A stretch of 64,000 bases of DNA from Pseudodesulfovibrio senegalensis (GTDB lineage: Bacteria > Desulfobacterota > Desulfovibrionia > Desulfovibrionales > Desulfovibrionaceae): NCBI RefSeq assembly GCF_008830225.1, contig NZ_WAIE01000004.1, positions 124,001 through 188,000 on the forward strand, in the 5' to 3' direction. Positions 51,473 through 61,682 of this stretch are shown here, piece by piece. The position numbers and the translations under genes are program-made. The stretch's first letter is position 1. Each line of letters starts with the position of its first letter. Below the pieces are notes generated by a model. It did no database searches. It had not been told where the DNA came from and saw only the letters and a list, made by a program, of their open reading frames with translations.

Positions 51473-51950
51473 GCGCGGCTTCACGCTGTTTGAGCTGCTG
51501 GTGGTCATAGCCGTGGCCGGGATCATGCTGGCCGTGGCCATCCCCTACCTCGGGCAGGACCGGGGCGGTTCGCAGCAGGCCATGGACGAGGCCCGCAAGA
51601 CGGTTTCCCTTGCCGTGGGCAGCGCCCGAAGCCGGGCCATGCTTTCCCGCACGACCGCGGAACTGGCAATGAATGAGCACTCCCTTGTGCTTTCCGGAAA
51701 AAAAAGCTTTGACCTGCCGGACGGGGTTGGCGTGAACGGATACGAGGTGCAGGGACGCGATTCGGAAGCGGCCGGGCAGCCGCTGCTTTTTTCGCCGCGC
51801 GGCCGCACTGACTGGGCCGTGCTCTGGCTGGAAAGCGGTGATTTGCGCAAGAGCCTGCTCATACGGCCTTTCGGTGGAAAGGTGGTCATGGTCGACGATT
51901 TTATCCCGTTGTCCGAGCTTCTGGACGAGGGGTTTGCCCGCGTGCAATAA
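51438..51950 (+). CDS. gspH: Type II secretion minor pseudopilin GspH
   Basis: 170 residues. Leader NWNRRG^FTLFELLVVIAVAGIMLAVAIPYL with Glu at +5, then a beta-rich domain (TAELAMNEHSLVLSGKKSFDLPDG, LLIRPFGGKVVMVDDF), as in GspH/XcpU. ATG 51438 lies inside the end of gspG, so translation is coupled. Completes the H-I-J-K set of minor pseudopilins. Confidence 0.85.
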   Translation: MTATSIAGNWNRRGFTLFELLVVIAVAGIMLAVAIPYLGQDRGGSQQAMDEARKTVSLAVGSARSRAMLSRTTAELAMNEHSLVLSGKKSFDLPDGVGVNGYEVQGRDSEAAGQPLLFSPRGRTDWAVLWLESGDLRKSLLIRPFGGKVVMVDDFIPLSELLDEGFARVQ

Positions 51951-51960
51951 AGGTGGAGTT

Positions 51961-52953
51961 ATGCAACGTACCACGGCTTTTCTGATCATGCTTCTGCTCG
52001 CGCTTTCCGGATGTTCTGCCCGGCAGCAGTCTGCTGCGATGACGGCGGAATCCGGTTCCGCATCCGTTTCCGGTGCGGATGCCTACGAGCAGGGGCAGTA
52101 CGCCAGCAGCGTGGCCTCCTTTTCCGCCCGGATTCGCGAGAACAGTGCCGACCACAAGGCGTTCAACGGCCGGGGCGCGGCCCTGCTGGCCATGGACCGC
52201 GCTGGGCAGGCGCTGGCCGATTTCAATCGTGCGCTGAGCATTGCTCCGCGCATGCCCGGCTACCATCTCAACGCGGCCATTGCCCTGTTGCGGCTCAATC
52301 GTCCGGAAGACGCGCTGGATCAGGCCGGGGAGGCTTTGCGCCTCCAGCCGGATTTTGCGGACGCCCTGCTTGCCCAGGGGATCGCCTTCATGCATCTGCA
52401 GGAATATGAAGTGGCATTGGGCCGCATCAACCGGGCTCTTGTGCTTGCGGAAAAAGCACCCGAACAGAATGCGCAGTCGCCGGAGTCGGCCCTGCGCCGT
52501 TCCCTTTTGTATTACCGGGGCATGGCGCAGCAGCATGTGGGCCTGTTTGACGATGCCATTGATGATTACACCGACTATATTGCGCTGGTGAAATCGGATC
52601 AGCGCAAGGCCTCGGCCCATGCCAACCGGGGGTTGTGCTTTCTGGAAAAGGGCGACACGGGCAGGGCGCTGGACGATTTGGACGCTGCCGTGGTTCTGAA
52701 TCCGCACGACGCCATGGTTTATTATGACCGGGCCATCGTGCGGCAGCGGCGCCATGAATTGGAAATGGCCGTGCAGGATTACACGCGGGCCATTTCACGA
52801 GAACCGGAATTTCCCGAGGCCTATCTCGGACGGGGCGAGGCCCGGCTCGTGCTGGAGCAGAATCCGCAGGCGTGCCACGATTTCGGGCGGGCCTGTTCCA
52901 TGGGATTTTGCGACCGGCTTGAGACGCTGCAAGACAAGGGCACGTGCGAGTAG
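51961..52953 (+). CDS. TPR lipoprotein
   Basis: 330 residues. Lipoprotein signal MQRTTAFLIMLLLALSGC with the lipobox LSGC. From residue 40 there are about seven tetratricopeptide repeats (DAYEQGQYASSVASFSARI, AALLAMDRAGQALADFNRAL, and so on) with a helical break around residues 165-180. The layout recalls NlpI or PilF-type lipoproteins. Because no GspS pilotin was found and this follows gspH by 10 bp, it may act as pilotin for the secretin; that is inference. Confidence 0.85.
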   Translation: MQRTTAFLIMLLLALSGCSARQQSAAMTAESGSASVSGADAYEQGQYASSVASFSARIRENSADHKAFNGRGAALLAMDRAGQALADFNRALSIAPRMPGYHLNAAIALLRLNRPEDALDQAGEALRLQPDFADALLAQGIAFMHLQEYEVALGRINRALVLAEKAPEQNAQSPESALRRSLLYYRGMAQQHVGLFDDAIDDYTDYIALVKSDQRKASAHANRGLCFLEKGDTGRALDDLDAAVVLNPHDAMVYYDRAIVRQRRHELEMAVQDYTRAISREPEFPEAYLGRGEARLVLEQNPQACHDFGRACSMGFCDRLETLQDKGTCE

Positions 52954-52982
52954 CGCGCTGCGTTTTTTTACAGGGAAAATGA

Positions 52983-53603
52983 ATGGTATATTTGAGCAAG
53001 AAATCGGAAAAGAATATTTGCAAATTTCGCGGGCAGGTGAGCCGTGAACAACGGGAAGCCCTGAACGGGCATCGTTCGGCGGTGTTCTGGTTCACCGGAC
53101 TGTCCGGTTCCGGCAAATCCACCATTGCGCACGCCGTGGAAAAACATCTGCACGACCGGGGTATCCGTTCCTATGTTTTTGACGGCGACAACGTGCGCCA
53201 TGGCCTGTGCGGAGACCTGAGCTTTTCCCCAGTGGCCCGTTCGGAAAACAATCGGCGCATTGCCGAGGTCTGCAAGCTGTTTGCGGATAGCGGCACGGCC
53301 TGCCTGTGCGCCTTTATTTCGCCCTACGCGGAAGACAGACAGCATGTGCGCGACATCGTGGGCGAGGACGATTTTCACGAGATATATATTGCCTGCCCCG
53401 TGGAAACCTGCGAGGAGCGGGACTGCAAGGGCTATTACAAGTTGGCAAGGGAAGGAAAAATCAAGAATTACACGGGGATCTCCGCGCCCTACGAGGAGCC
53501 GGAAGCGCCGCAGTTGCGGGTGAATACTGCGGGGCAGTCCGTGGAACAGTCCGTTGGTGTTGTTCTGGAATACGTTTTGGGCGTTTTGCAGCCCACTGCG
53601 TAG
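52983..53603 (+). CDS. cysC: Adenylylsulfate kinase (APS kinase)
   Basis: 206 residues. Phosphorylates APS to PAPS, the sulfuryl donor of sulfotransferases. P-loop GLSGSGKST (39-47), DGDNVRHGLCGDLSFS, AFISPYAEDR and KGYYKLAREGKIKNYTGIS are the standard CysC signatures. No sulfurylase domain is fused, but sulfate reducers make APS as a respiratory intermediate. In this operon, with two sulfotransferase-like genes downstream, the PAPS is likely for glycan sulfation, not cysteine synthesis. 29 bp after the TPR gene. Confidence 0.94.
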   Translation: MVYLSKKSEKNICKFRGQVSREQREALNGHRSAVFWFTGLSGSGKSTIAHAVEKHLHDRGIRSYVFDGDNVRHGLCGDLSFSPVARSENNRRIAEVCKLFADSGTACLCAFISPYAEDRQHVRDIVGEDDFHEIYIACPVETCEERDCKGYYKLAREGKIKNYTGISAPYEEPEAPQLRVNTAGQSVEQSVGVVLEYVLGVLQPTA

Positions 53604-53639
53604 CGTGCATGCGGGTAATCCGAAAAAGGCAGTAGCGAC

Positions 53640-54596
53640 ATGGCAAGATTCGATCGCAAGCGGGTTGTGGTGACCGGAGGGGCCGGTTTTCTCGGTTCGC
53701 ATTTGTGCCGGGTTCTTCTGGAAGACGGCTGCGAAGTTGTCTGCGTGGACAACTATTATACGGGCAACAAGGGCAATATCGTTGATTTGCTGGGCAATCC
53801 CTATTTCGAGCTCATGCGTCACGACGTGACCTTTCCGTTGTACGTGGAGGTGGACGAAATCTATAATCTCGCCTGTCCTGCCTCGCCCATCCATTATCAG
53901 CACGACCCGGTGCAGACCCTGAAGACCAGCGTGCACGGGGCTATCAACATGCTGGGCCTTGCCAAGCGCATCGGCGCCAAGATCATGCAGGCCTCCACGT
54001 CCGAGGTTTACGGCGATCCGGAGGTGCATCCCCAGACCGAGGATTACTGGGGCCATGTGAACCCCAAAGGCACGCGCTCCTGCTACGACGAGGGCAAGCG
54101 GTGTGCCGAGACCCTGTTTTTCGACTACCGCCGGCAGCACGGGCTGGTCATCAAGGTGGCCCGCATCTTCAATACCTACGGCCCCAACATGCTTCCCGGT
54201 GACGGGCGGGTGGTCTCCAATTTCATCGTCAAGGCCTTGCGAAACGAGCCGGTCACCGTGTACGGCGACGGCTCCCAGACCCGGTCCTTCTGTTATGTGG
54301 ACGACCTCATTCGCGGATTCAAGATTCTCATGGACGATACGCCGGACGAATTTTCCGGGCCGGTCAATCTTGGGAATCCAATGGAATTTACCATTCTGGA
54401 ACTGGCGGAAAAGGTCATTGAAATGACCGGTTCCAGATCGCGGATCGAGTTTCTGGATTTGCCCTCGGATGATCCACGGCAACGTCAACCCGACATATCT
54501 CTCGCCAAAAGGGAGCTTGGCTGGCAGCCGGAGACGACCCTGGAACAGGGGCTGGTCAAAACCATCGAATACTTCAGGAAGATGTTGGAACAATGA
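53640..54596 (+). CDS. UDP-glucuronate decarboxylase (UDP-xylose synthase)
   Basis: 318 residues, extended short-chain dehydrogenase. [19 protein letters not shown] is the NAD loop; the catalytic residues are in [16 protein letters not shown] and the Tyr/Lys of [13 protein letters not shown], which is the decarboxylase-specific form. [22 protein letters not shown] is the UXS signature. It would make UDP-xylose. No UDP-glucose dehydrogenase is in the window. Overlaps galE by 4 bp. Confidence 0.9.
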   Translation: MARFDRKRVVVTGGAGFLGSHLCRVLLEDGCEVVCVDNYYTGNKGNIVDLLGNPYFELMRHDVTFPLYVEVDEIYNLACPASPIHYQHDPVQTLKTSVHGAINMLGLAKRIGAKIMQASTSEVYGDPEVHPQTEDYWGHVNPKGTRSCYDEGKRCAETLFFDYRRQHGLVIKVARIFNTYGPNMLPGDGRVVSNFIVKALRNEPVTVYGDGSQTRSFCYVDDLIRGFKILMDDTPDEFSGPVNLGNPMEFTILELAEKVIEMTGSRSRIEFLDLPSDDPRQRQPDISLAKRELGWQPETTLEQGLVKTIEYFRKMLEQ

Positions 54597-55570
54597 GCAG
54601 GAAGATATTGATCACCGGCGGCGCGGGATACATCGGTTCCCACGCCAACCTTGAACTGGCGGCCAAAGGCTACGAGACCGTGGTGCTGGACAACCTCGTG
54701 TACGGCCACCGGGAGTTCGTGCAAAAAGGCGAATTCGTGCTGGGTGACATCAGCGACCCCGCCTGTCTGGACCTCGTATTTGCAAATCATGACATTGATG
54801 CGGTCATGCATTTTGCCGCATATACCTATGTGGGTGAATCCGTTCAGGATCCGGGCAAGTATTACGCCAACAACATGGGCGGCACCCTGAATCTGCTGGC
54901 GGCCATGCGTCGGGCCGGAGTGAACCGGTTCATTTTCTCCTCCACCTGTGCCACCTATGGTGTGCCGCAGGAAATGCCCCTGACCGAGTCACATCCGCAA
55001 AAACCCATCAATCCTTATGGCTGGACCAAGTTCATGATCGAACAGGCCCTGGCTGATTACTCCGCGGCCTACGGCATGCAGTACGTTGCCCTGCGCTATT
55101 TCAACGCGGCCGGAGCCGACCCGCAGGGCCGGGTGGGCGAGGATCACGACCCGGAAACCCATCTGATTCCGCTGGCCATCGAGGCGGCCGTTGATCCCAA
55201 GCGGGAGCTTTCCATTTTCGGCACGGACTATGACACTCCGGACGGCACCTGCGTCCGGGACTATATCCATGTTACCGACTTGGCTCAGGCGCATATTCTG
55301 GCCTATGAGTATCTGCGCGATGGCGGGGAAAGCCAGTATTTCAATCTGGGTAACGGCCTGGGCTTTTCCGTGCGCGAGGTCATCGACTGCGTGAGCCGGG
55401 TTTCGGGTCGCGCCGTGCGTGCCAAGGAAGCGCCGCGCCGGGAGGGGGATCCGGCCCAGCTGGTGGGTTCGTCCGAGCGTATTCGGTCCGTGCTGGGCTG
55501 GGAGCCGCAGTATGCGGAACTCGAGACCATTGTCGAGCATGCCTGGAACTGGCGCATGAAGCGGGCGTAG
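54593..55570 (+). CDS. galE: UDP-glucose 4-epimerase
   Basis: 325 residues. [40 protein letters not shown], the catalytic [10 protein letters not shown] with [11 protein letters not shown] (Tyr/Lys), and [25 protein letters not shown] are diagnostic of GalE. Interconverts UDP-glucose and UDP-galactose (or the N-acetyl forms). Start overlaps the UXS stop. Confidence 0.94.
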   Translation: MSRKILITGGAGYIGSHANLELAAKGYETVVLDNLVYGHREFVQKGEFVLGDISDPACLDLVFANHDIDAVMHFAAYTYVGESVQDPGKYYANNMGGTLNLLAAMRRAGVNRFIFSSTCATYGVPQEMPLTESHPQKPINPYGWTKFMIEQALADYSAAYGMQYVALRYFNAAGADPQGRVGEDHDPETHLIPLAIEAAVDPKRELSIFGTDYDTPDGTCVRDYIHVTDLAQAHILAYEYLRDGGESQYFNLGNGLGFSVREVIDCVSRVSGRAVRAKEAPRREGDPAQLVGSSERIRSVLGWEPQYAELETIVEHAWNWRMKRA

Positions 55571-55616
55571 GCGCCGATGGTCGAACGCAACCGTACAAAC
55601 GGCAGGGAATCCTGAA

Positions 55617-56966
55617 GTGCCAAGCGAAGAATCCTGTTTCAAGGCCAACGATATTCGCGGCCAATACCCGGACCCGCTGCATGAAGACATGGCCCGGCGC
55701 ATCGGCTCGGCATATGCCCGTGTGCTGCGTCCTCAAACCGTTGTTGTGGGGCGCGACATGCGCCTGAGCAGTCCGGCCTTGTCGCGATCCGTGGCAGAAG
55801 GACTGGCCGCTGCCGGGGCCAATGTGGTGGACATCGGCCTGTGCGGCACCGAAGAAGTCTATTTTGCCACGTCGCACGGGGGGTTTGACGGGGGCGTCAT
55901 GATCACGGCCAGCCACAATCCCGCCGAATATAACGGCATGAAGTTCGTGGGGCCGGACGCGCGGCCGATCCACGGCGAAAACGGACTTGCCGACATTCGG
56001 GACCATGCCCTGTCCGGAGATGCTTTTCGTGCCGACTCCCCGGGAACCGTGATACAACAATCCTTTCGCGAGGCGTATGTTCGCCATGTGCTCGGGTACG
56101 TGGACACGGAATCGCTTGCCCCTCTGAAGATCGCCTGCAATGCGGGCAATGGTTGTGCATCCCTGGCGCTGGATGCCTTGCGGCCGCATTTGCCGTTTTC
56201 CTTTGTGACCATGCACCACCAGCCGGACGGCAGCTTTCCCAACGGCGTGCCCAACCCGCTTTTGCCCCACAACCGGGAAGAGACCGCAGCATTGGTGCGG
56301 GAGCATGGCTGCGACATGGGTGTTGCCTGGGACGGGGATTTTGATCGTTGTTTCTTTTTCGACGAAACCGGCATGTTCGTGGAAGGGTATTATCTGGTGG
56401 CCCTCATTGCCCGTGCCATGCTGGCCAAAAGTCCGGGCAGCGCCATCGTGTACGAACCCCGGCTGGTGTGGAACACCCGGGAGGTGGTGAGGGCCTGCGG
56501 CGGCCGTGCCGTACAGTCGCGCACCGGCCATGCCTTTATCAAGGAAATCATGCGGCGCGAGGATGCAGCCTATGGCGGGGAGATGAGCGGACATCATTAT
56601 TTCCGTGATTTCGCCTACTGCGACAGCGGCATGATCCCATGGTTGCTGGTGGCGGAGCTGATCGGCAGGGAAGGTCGGCCGCTTTCCGCAATGGTGCGGG
56701 AATACGCGGCGCGGTATCCGGTCAGCGGGGAGATCAATTTCCGGGCCGACCCGGACACGGTCTTGGCCGCGGCCCTGGAAAAGTATGGCGACGAGGCCTT
56801 GTCCGTGGACAGGACGGACGGCATCGGGCTGGAATTCGAGGATTGGCGGTTCAACCTGAGGGCTTCCAACACCGAGCCTCTGGTGCGGCTGAACGTTGAG
56901 ACGCGTGGCGATGCGGTCTTGATGGCGGAGAAAACGTCTGAACTTTCGGAGTTGGTCAAACGATGA
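55617..56966 (+). CDS. Phosphomannomutase/phosphoglucomutase
   Basis: 449 residues, alpha-D-phosphohexomutase. Active-site serine loop GGVMITASHNPAEYNGMKF, metal loop DGDFDRCFFFDE, sugar loop GGEMSGHHYFRDF and phosphate loop LRASNTEPLVRLNVET are all present. It interconverts mannose 6-phosphate and mannose 1-phosphate (and perhaps the glucose forms) and feeds manC. GTG start; overlaps manC by 4 bp. Confidence 0.94.
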   Translation: MPSEESCFKANDIRGQYPDPLHEDMARRIGSAYARVLRPQTVVVGRDMRLSSPALSRSVAEGLAAAGANVVDIGLCGTEEVYFATSHGGFDGGVMITASHNPAEYNGMKFVGPDARPIHGENGLADIRDHALSGDAFRADSPGTVIQQSFREAYVRHVLGYVDTESLAPLKIACNAGNGCASLALDALRPHLPFSFVTMHHQPDGSFPNGVPNPLLPHNREETAALVREHGCDMGVAWDGDFDRCFFFDETGMFVEGYYLVALIARAMLAKSPGSAIVYEPRLVWNTREVVRACGGRAVQSRTGHAFIKEIMRREDAAYGGEMSGHHYFRDFAYCDSGMIPWLLVAELIGREGRPLSAMVREYAARYPVSGEINFRADPDTVLAAALEKYGDEALSVDRTDGIGLEFEDWRFNLRASNTEPLVRLNVETRGDAVLMAEKTSELSELVKR

Positions 56967-58399
56967 AATCGGAGACAGGCATGGTTGATGTTGAAGCGGT
57001 CGAGTATGGCAATGTCGTGCCCGTGGTACTGTGCGGTGGAAATGGGACACGCCTGTGGCCGCTTTCGCGCAAGGCGCTTCCCAAGCAGTTCATGGAAATT
57101 TCTCCGGGCAGAACGTTTTTGGGAGATACGCTGCTACGCACAAAGACCATGAAGGTCAGGAAATACATGGTGGTGTGCAATGAGGCGCATCGGTTCATGG
57201 CCGCCAAGATCATGCAGGAGCATGACTGCATCGGGGACATCCTTCTTGAGCCGCAAGGAAGGAATACGGCTCCGGCGGTAACGTGTGCGGCGCTGAATGC
57301 AGAAGAGTCGGATATTCTTCTGGTGCTTCCTGCTGATCATGATTTGAGAGATTCCGCCGTATTTGCGGACGCGGTGAAAAAAGGAATGCAGGCGGCGGCG
57401 GCCGGTAATCTGGTGTGCTTCGGAATTGTTCCCGAACGGCCTGAAACCGGATACGGCTACATGCGTGCCGGTGCGAAAAACGATGTCGGTTTTGACGTGG
57501 ATTGTTTCGTGGAAAAACCGGACCTGGCAAAAGCCAGGGAGTACTGCGATGCAGGTGACTTCTACTGGAACAGCGGCATGTTCATGTTTCGGGCCGACGT
57601 GTTTCTTCAGGAGATGGCTGAACACGCCCCCGAGATTCTCGCAACCTGTACTGACGCCGTGGATACGGCAGTTGAAGACCTCGATTTCATGCGACTTTCG
57701 CCCGAAGTCTTTTTGAAATGCCCGTCCGACTCCATCGATTATGCCGTGATGGAAAAGACCGCCAACATCTGCATGGTCCCCCTTGATACTCCGTGGACGG
57801 ATATGGGTTCATGGAATGCGTTCCACGATTTTTCGCAACAGGATGAACGAGGCAACGGAAGCGTGGGTGATGTTTTCCTTTCGGATGTGGACAATTCCTA
57901 TGTTCATTCGTCTAAACGTCTTGTGTCCGTTCTCGGAGTGCGCGATCTTGTGGTTGTCGAGACGGCGGACGCCGTGATGGTCAGCTCCAAAGAGCAGGTA
58001 CAGAGTGTTGGTGGCATTGTAAAAGCGTTGACCGACATGGGAAGGCGCGAGGCCAGCCAGCATCAGGTTGAATACAGGCCGTGGGGAAGCTTTGAGTCGC
58101 TGGTGGTCGGCGATCGTTTTCAGGTCAAGCGGATAACCGTGAAACCGGGGGAAGTGCTGTCATTGCAAATGCACCACCATCGGGCCGAGCATTGGGTCGT
58201 GGTGCGCGGCATGGCTTTGATTGTGAACGGTGAGGAACAGATGCTTCTGCATGAGGATCAGTCCACGTATATTCCTGTGGGCCAAGTGCACCGACTGGAA
58301 AACCCCGGCAAGATCCCGCTCGAAATCATCGAGATTCAGACCGGGAGCTACCTTGGCGAAGACGACATCGTTCGCCTTGAAGACAAATACCGGCGTTAG
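56963..58399 (+). CDS. manC: Mannose-1-phosphate guanylyltransferase / mannose-6-phosphate isomerase
   Basis: 478 residues, bifunctional type II enzyme. N-terminal pyrophosphorylase domain: VVLCGGNGTRLWPLSRKALPKQF, then FVEKPDLAKA and FYWNSGMFMF. C-terminal cupin isomerase domain: VEYRPWGSFESLVVGDRFQVKRITV and LQMHHHRAEHWVVVRG with the metal histidines. It makes GDP-mannose, the substrate of the dehydratases downstream. About 15 residues precede the conserved start. Confidence 0.96.
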   Translation: MKSETGMVDVEAVEYGNVVPVVLCGGNGTRLWPLSRKALPKQFMEISPGRTFLGDTLLRTKTMKVRKYMVVCNEAHRFMAAKIMQEHDCIGDILLEPQGRNTAPAVTCAALNAEESDILLVLPADHDLRDSAVFADAVKKGMQAAAAGNLVCFGIVPERPETGYGYMRAGAKNDVGFDVDCFVEKPDLAKAREYCDAGDFYWNSGMFMFRADVFLQEMAEHAPEILATCTDAVDTAVEDLDFMRLSPEVFLKCPSDSIDYAVMEKTANICMVPLDTPWTDMGSWNAFHDFSQQDERGNGSVGDVFLSDVDNSYVHSSKRLVSVLGVRDLVVVETADAVMVSSKEQVQSVGGIVKALTDMGRREASQHQVEYRPWGSFESLVVGDRFQVKRITVKPGEVLSLQMHHHRAEHWVVVRGMALIVNGEEQMLLHEDQSTYIPVGQVHRLENPGKIPLEIIEIQTGSYLGEDDIVRLEDKYRR

Positions 58400-58405
58400 G
58401 GATTC

Positions 58406-59629
58406 ATGGTTGGTGGACTGAAACGTTTTTTGTGGCACAATGTGCCGATACCCGGTTGCTTGCGCCGCCGGGTGGAAGAATATTATTTATACCCGCGCCT
58501 GCCTCGCCCCAAAGCTTCTCTGCGCACAGGACGAGGGAACGTGTTCGTGGCCGGGTGCCTCCAGTCCGGATTGGGGCTTGGAGAGGCCGCGCGTCTGTCT
58601 GTTCAGGCGCTTCGTGAGCAAGGGGTTTCCTTGCAGTGTCACGATTTGAGTCGATTTTTTGGTATTCTTGACCTGCCGAACCCTGACTTTGCGGACACGG
58701 ATTCAGGTGAGGGCGACGGGGTGTTGCTGTTGCACATGAATGCGCCCGAGACCGGCAGGGCATTGAAGCACCTGGGGACCGACACGTATGACCGTCGCCA
58801 TGTGATCGGTTACTGGGCCTGGGAATTGGAAAATGCCCAGCCCCACTGGCGCCGGGCATACCAGTATTTGGATGAGCTGTGGGTGCCCACCGCACATGCG
58901 GCAAAGGCTTTCTCCGATTGCCCCGTTCCGGTGAACGTCGTTCCGTATCCGGTTCGTGAACCGGCGTCCAAGGGGCTGGGTCGGGAGGCGTTCGGCCTTG
59001 ATGATCGCGAGGTCGTGTTTTTGTGCATGGGAGATTCCCGCTCCGATTTCGAGCGCAAGAACCTGCCCGGTACCATCCGGGCATTCAAAAAGGCCTTTGC
59101 CGGGAATGATTCTGTACGGCTTGTGGTCAAGGTGCATCACGAGCAGGAAGACAGCCCGGCCATGCAGAGGATGCGTGCTGAGTCTGTGGGTTGCAACGTG
59201 TCATTCATGGCGGAGATGCTTGAGCGGGGCGCCGTGGGCGATCTGTTGCGTGCCTGTGATGTTTTCGTGTCCCTGCACCGGGCCGAAGGGTTCGGATTGC
59301 CCATGGCCGAGGCCATGTGGCTGGGCAAGCCGGTGGTGGCTACCAATTACTCGGGCAATGTGGATTTCATGACCACGGCATGCTCCATGCCCGTTGAGTA
59401 TCGGCTTGTGCCTGTGCAGAATTGCAGCAGGAATTATGCGGAAGTACCGGATGCCCACTGGGCCGAACCCGACATCGATCATGCCGCACGTTGCATGCAG
59501 AAATTGGCTGAATCGGACGATATGCGCCGAAGCATGGGAGAAGCCGGCAGGCAGCAGGCCGCCAGCTTTTTTTCTCCGGCCAGGTTTGCGGAAAATTTCA
59601 CTCAGTTTTTCGAGTACGAGCACTTTTGA
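58406..59629 (+). CDS. Glycosyltransferase, GT4-like
   Basis: 407 residues. The N-terminal domain has VFVAGCLQSGLGLGEAARLSVQAL, a glycine loop seen in a group of GT4 transferases of GDP-sugar loci, then HVIGYWAWELENAQPHWRRAYQYLDELWVPT. The C-terminal domain has VFLCMGDSRSDFERKNLPGTIRAF and CDVFVSLHRAEGFGLPMAEAMWLGKPVVATNYSGN (E-x7-E; segments partly listed). It probably uses a GDP-mannose-derived donor from the flanking genes. Confidence 0.87.
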   Translation: MVGGLKRFLWHNVPIPGCLRRRVEEYYLYPRLPRPKASLRTGRGNVFVAGCLQSGLGLGEAARLSVQALREQGVSLQCHDLSRFFGILDLPNPDFADTDSGEGDGVLLLHMNAPETGRALKHLGTDTYDRRHVIGYWAWELENAQPHWRRAYQYLDELWVPTAHAAKAFSDCPVPVNVVPYPVREPASKGLGREAFGLDDREVVFLCMGDSRSDFERKNLPGTIRAFKKAFAGNDSVRLVVKVHHEQEDSPAMQRMRAESVGCNVSFMAEMLERGAVGDLLRACDVFVSLHRAEGFGLPMAEAMWLGKPVVATNYSGNVDFMTTACSMPVEYRLVPVQNCSRNYAEVPDAHWAEPDIDHAARCMQKLAESDDMRRSMGEAGRQQAASFFSPARFAENFTQFFEYEHF

Positions 59630-60597
59630 TGAAAAAAGCACTGATTACCGGCGGGACCGGACAGGACGGAGCATATCTGGCTCGCCATCTGCTGAAGCGT
59701 GGGTATGCGGTTACGGTATCCACCCGTCGCAGGAATCCCGGCAACGAGGTCAATCTTTCTGCACTGGGCATTGCCGCTCAGGTCGCGTTTGTCGAGCTTG
59801 ATCCCTGCTGTCGCGACCACGTTTCCGATTGTGTGGAAGAGGGCGGGTTTACCGAGATATATCATTTGTCGGGTCAGTCTTCGGTGGGTTTTTCATTCGA
59901 GGACCCCGCAGGCACGGCCGAGAGCATAACGCAGAGCACACAGAACGTGCTTGAGACTGTCAGGCGAAAATCACCGGACACGCGCGTTTTCATTGCCGGT
60001 TCCGGAGAAATGTATGGCGATACCGGCGGCGAACCTGTGCATGAGGGCATGTTGCCGAATCCTGTGAATCCATATGCCTGCGCCAAGGCTGCAGCCTATT
60101 TCATGACCCGTTCCTATCGCACGTGTTTCGGGATTCATGCCTGCACAGGGATACTTTTTAACCACGAATCCCCGTTGCGCCCGGACCGGTACGTAACCCG
60201 GAAAATTGTGAAAACAGCTTGCCGGATAGCCAAAGGGCAGGAAAAAGAATTGGTGCTCGGCAATATCGGGGTCGCACGAGACTGGGGGTGGGCGCCGGAA
60301 TTCGTGGAGGCCATGCATGTCATGTTGCAGCAGGAGGCTGCAGCGGATTATGTCATTGCTACCGGGCAGGTTCAAAAATTGTCCGACTTTGTTTCGGATG
60401 TTTTTTCCGCCCTTGGCCTGGATTGGCGAAAACATACGAAAACAGGCAGTTCAAATTTGCGGCCGACCGATGTCCCGATCTTGTATGGGCGGCCTTCGGC
60501 AATTGCACGCGATCTGGGGTGGAAGGCCCGGACGCTTGCGCCTGATGTGGCGCGGAAGATGGTTCGATTCGAGATGCAGGAAAATGGAGAAGGGTAA
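59629..60597 (+). CDS. GDP-mannose 4,6-dehydratase-like NAD-dependent epimerase/dehydratase
   Basis: 322 residues. KALITGGTGQDGAYLARHLL is the GMD-type NAD(P) loop; AGSGEMYGDTG replaces the usual STSELFG; the Tyr/Lys pair is in [31 protein letters not shown] and GNIGVARDWGWAPEFVEAM follow GMD closely. The Thr of the Gmd triad seems replaced by Ser-Gly, so activity could differ: a dehydratase on another sugar or a 4-keto reductase partner of the Gmd next to it. ATG overlaps the glycosyltransferase stop; gmd follows with no gap. Confidence 0.82.
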   Translation: MKKALITGGTGQDGAYLARHLLKRGYAVTVSTRRRNPGNEVNLSALGIAAQVAFVELDPCCRDHVSDCVEEGGFTEIYHLSGQSSVGFSFEDPAGTAESITQSTQNVLETVRRKSPDTRVFIAGSGEMYGDTGGEPVHEGMLPNPVNPYACAKAAAYFMTRSYRTCFGIHACTGILFNHESPLRPDRYVTRKIVKTACRIAKGQEKELVLGNIGVARDWGWAPEFVEAMHVMLQQEAAADYVIATGQVQKLSDFVSDVFSALGLDWRKHTKTGSSNLRPTDVPILYGRPSAIARDLGWKARTLAPDVARKMVRFEMQENGEG

Positions 60598-61632
60598 ATG
60601 AAAAAGGCTTTGATTACGGGGATAACCGGTCAGGACGGTGTGTATCTGGCTCAGTTGCTGTTGTCCAAGGGGTATGAGGTGCATGGCATGATTCGCATGG
60701 CTTCCACGCCGAGCACCACCCGGTTTGATGATATGGATAGCTCTCTGTACGACAGTATACAGTGGCATTATGGGGATCTTACCGATTCGCCGAGCCTTGT
60801 TCGGCTGGTTGCCGAGATCAGGCCCGATGAGATTTACAACCTTGCTGCACAGAGCCATGTGAAGGTCTCGTTCGAGGTTCCCGAATATACGGCAGATACC
60901 AATGCCTTGGGAACGCTTCGTCTTCTGGAGGCCATCCGGCTGGCCGGACTGGAAAAGCATACCCGTTTTTATCAGGCCTCCACCTCGGAGTTGTTCGGCA
61001 AGGTTCGGGAGACCCCCCAGACCGAAGCCACGCCCTTTCATCCGCGTTCCCCGTATGCTGTGGCAAAGCTGTATGCCTATTGGATTACGGTGAACTACCG
61101 TGAATCCTACGGCATGTATGCCTGCAACGGCATCCTGTTCAACCATGAATCCCCGTTGCGCGGCCATGAGTTCGTGACCCGCAAGATTACCTTGGCGCTG
61201 GCGCGCATCAAGTGCGGACTGCAGGACTGCCTCATGCTCGGCAACCTCGATGCCCGGCGCGATTGGGGGCACGCCCGGGATTATGTCGAGATGCAATGGC
61301 GTATGCTGCAACAGGACGAAGCAGACGATTTTGTCATAGCCACAGGGCAGCAGGCCACGGTGCGCGAATTCGTGGAGTTGGTCGCCAAAGCCCTGGACAT
61401 GGAGATTACCTGGAAGAATCAGGGCCTGGACGAAGAGGGCTTCGACGCCGAGGGCAACCGCATCATTGCCATTTCTCCGGAGTTCTTCAGGCCTGCGGAA
61501 GTTCAGAAATTGCTGGGTTCCGCGAAAAAGGCGCATGAAAAGCTCGGCTGGACGGCCAGCACCACCCTTGAGGAACTGGCGCAGGAAATGGCATTGGCCG
61601 ATTTGGAAAGAGTCCGCAAGGAACAGGCCTGA
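60598..61632 (+). CDS. gmd: GDP-mannose 4,6-dehydratase
   Basis: 344 residues. [60 protein letters not shown]-type active site (Thr/Glu/Tyr/Lys; given in part), [17 protein letters not shown] and [17 protein letters not shown] are the Gmd signatures. It makes GDP-4-keto-6-deoxymannose, precursor of rhamnose, fucose or perosamine; the last could link it to the aminotransferase at 6581. Length is as expected. Confidence 0.95.
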   Translation: MKKALITGITGQDGVYLAQLLLSKGYEVHGMIRMASTPSTTRFDDMDSSLYDSIQWHYGDLTDSPSLVRLVAEIRPDEIYNLAAQSHVKVSFEVPEYTADTNALGTLRLLEAIRLAGLEKHTRFYQASTSELFGKVRETPQTEATPFHPRSPYAVAKLYAYWITVNYRESYGMYACNGILFNHESPLRGHEFVTRKITLALARIKCGLQDCLMLGNLDARRDWGHARDYVEMQWRMLQQDEADDFVIATGQQATVREFVELVAKALDMEITWKNQGLDEEGFDAEGNRIIAISPEFFRPAEVQKLLGSAKKAHEKLGWTASTTLEELAQEMALADLERVRKEQA

Positions 61633-61682
61633 TTCTGTTTTGCGGGCATGAACCGTTGCAGGATTCAGAGGGAGTTTTTGTT

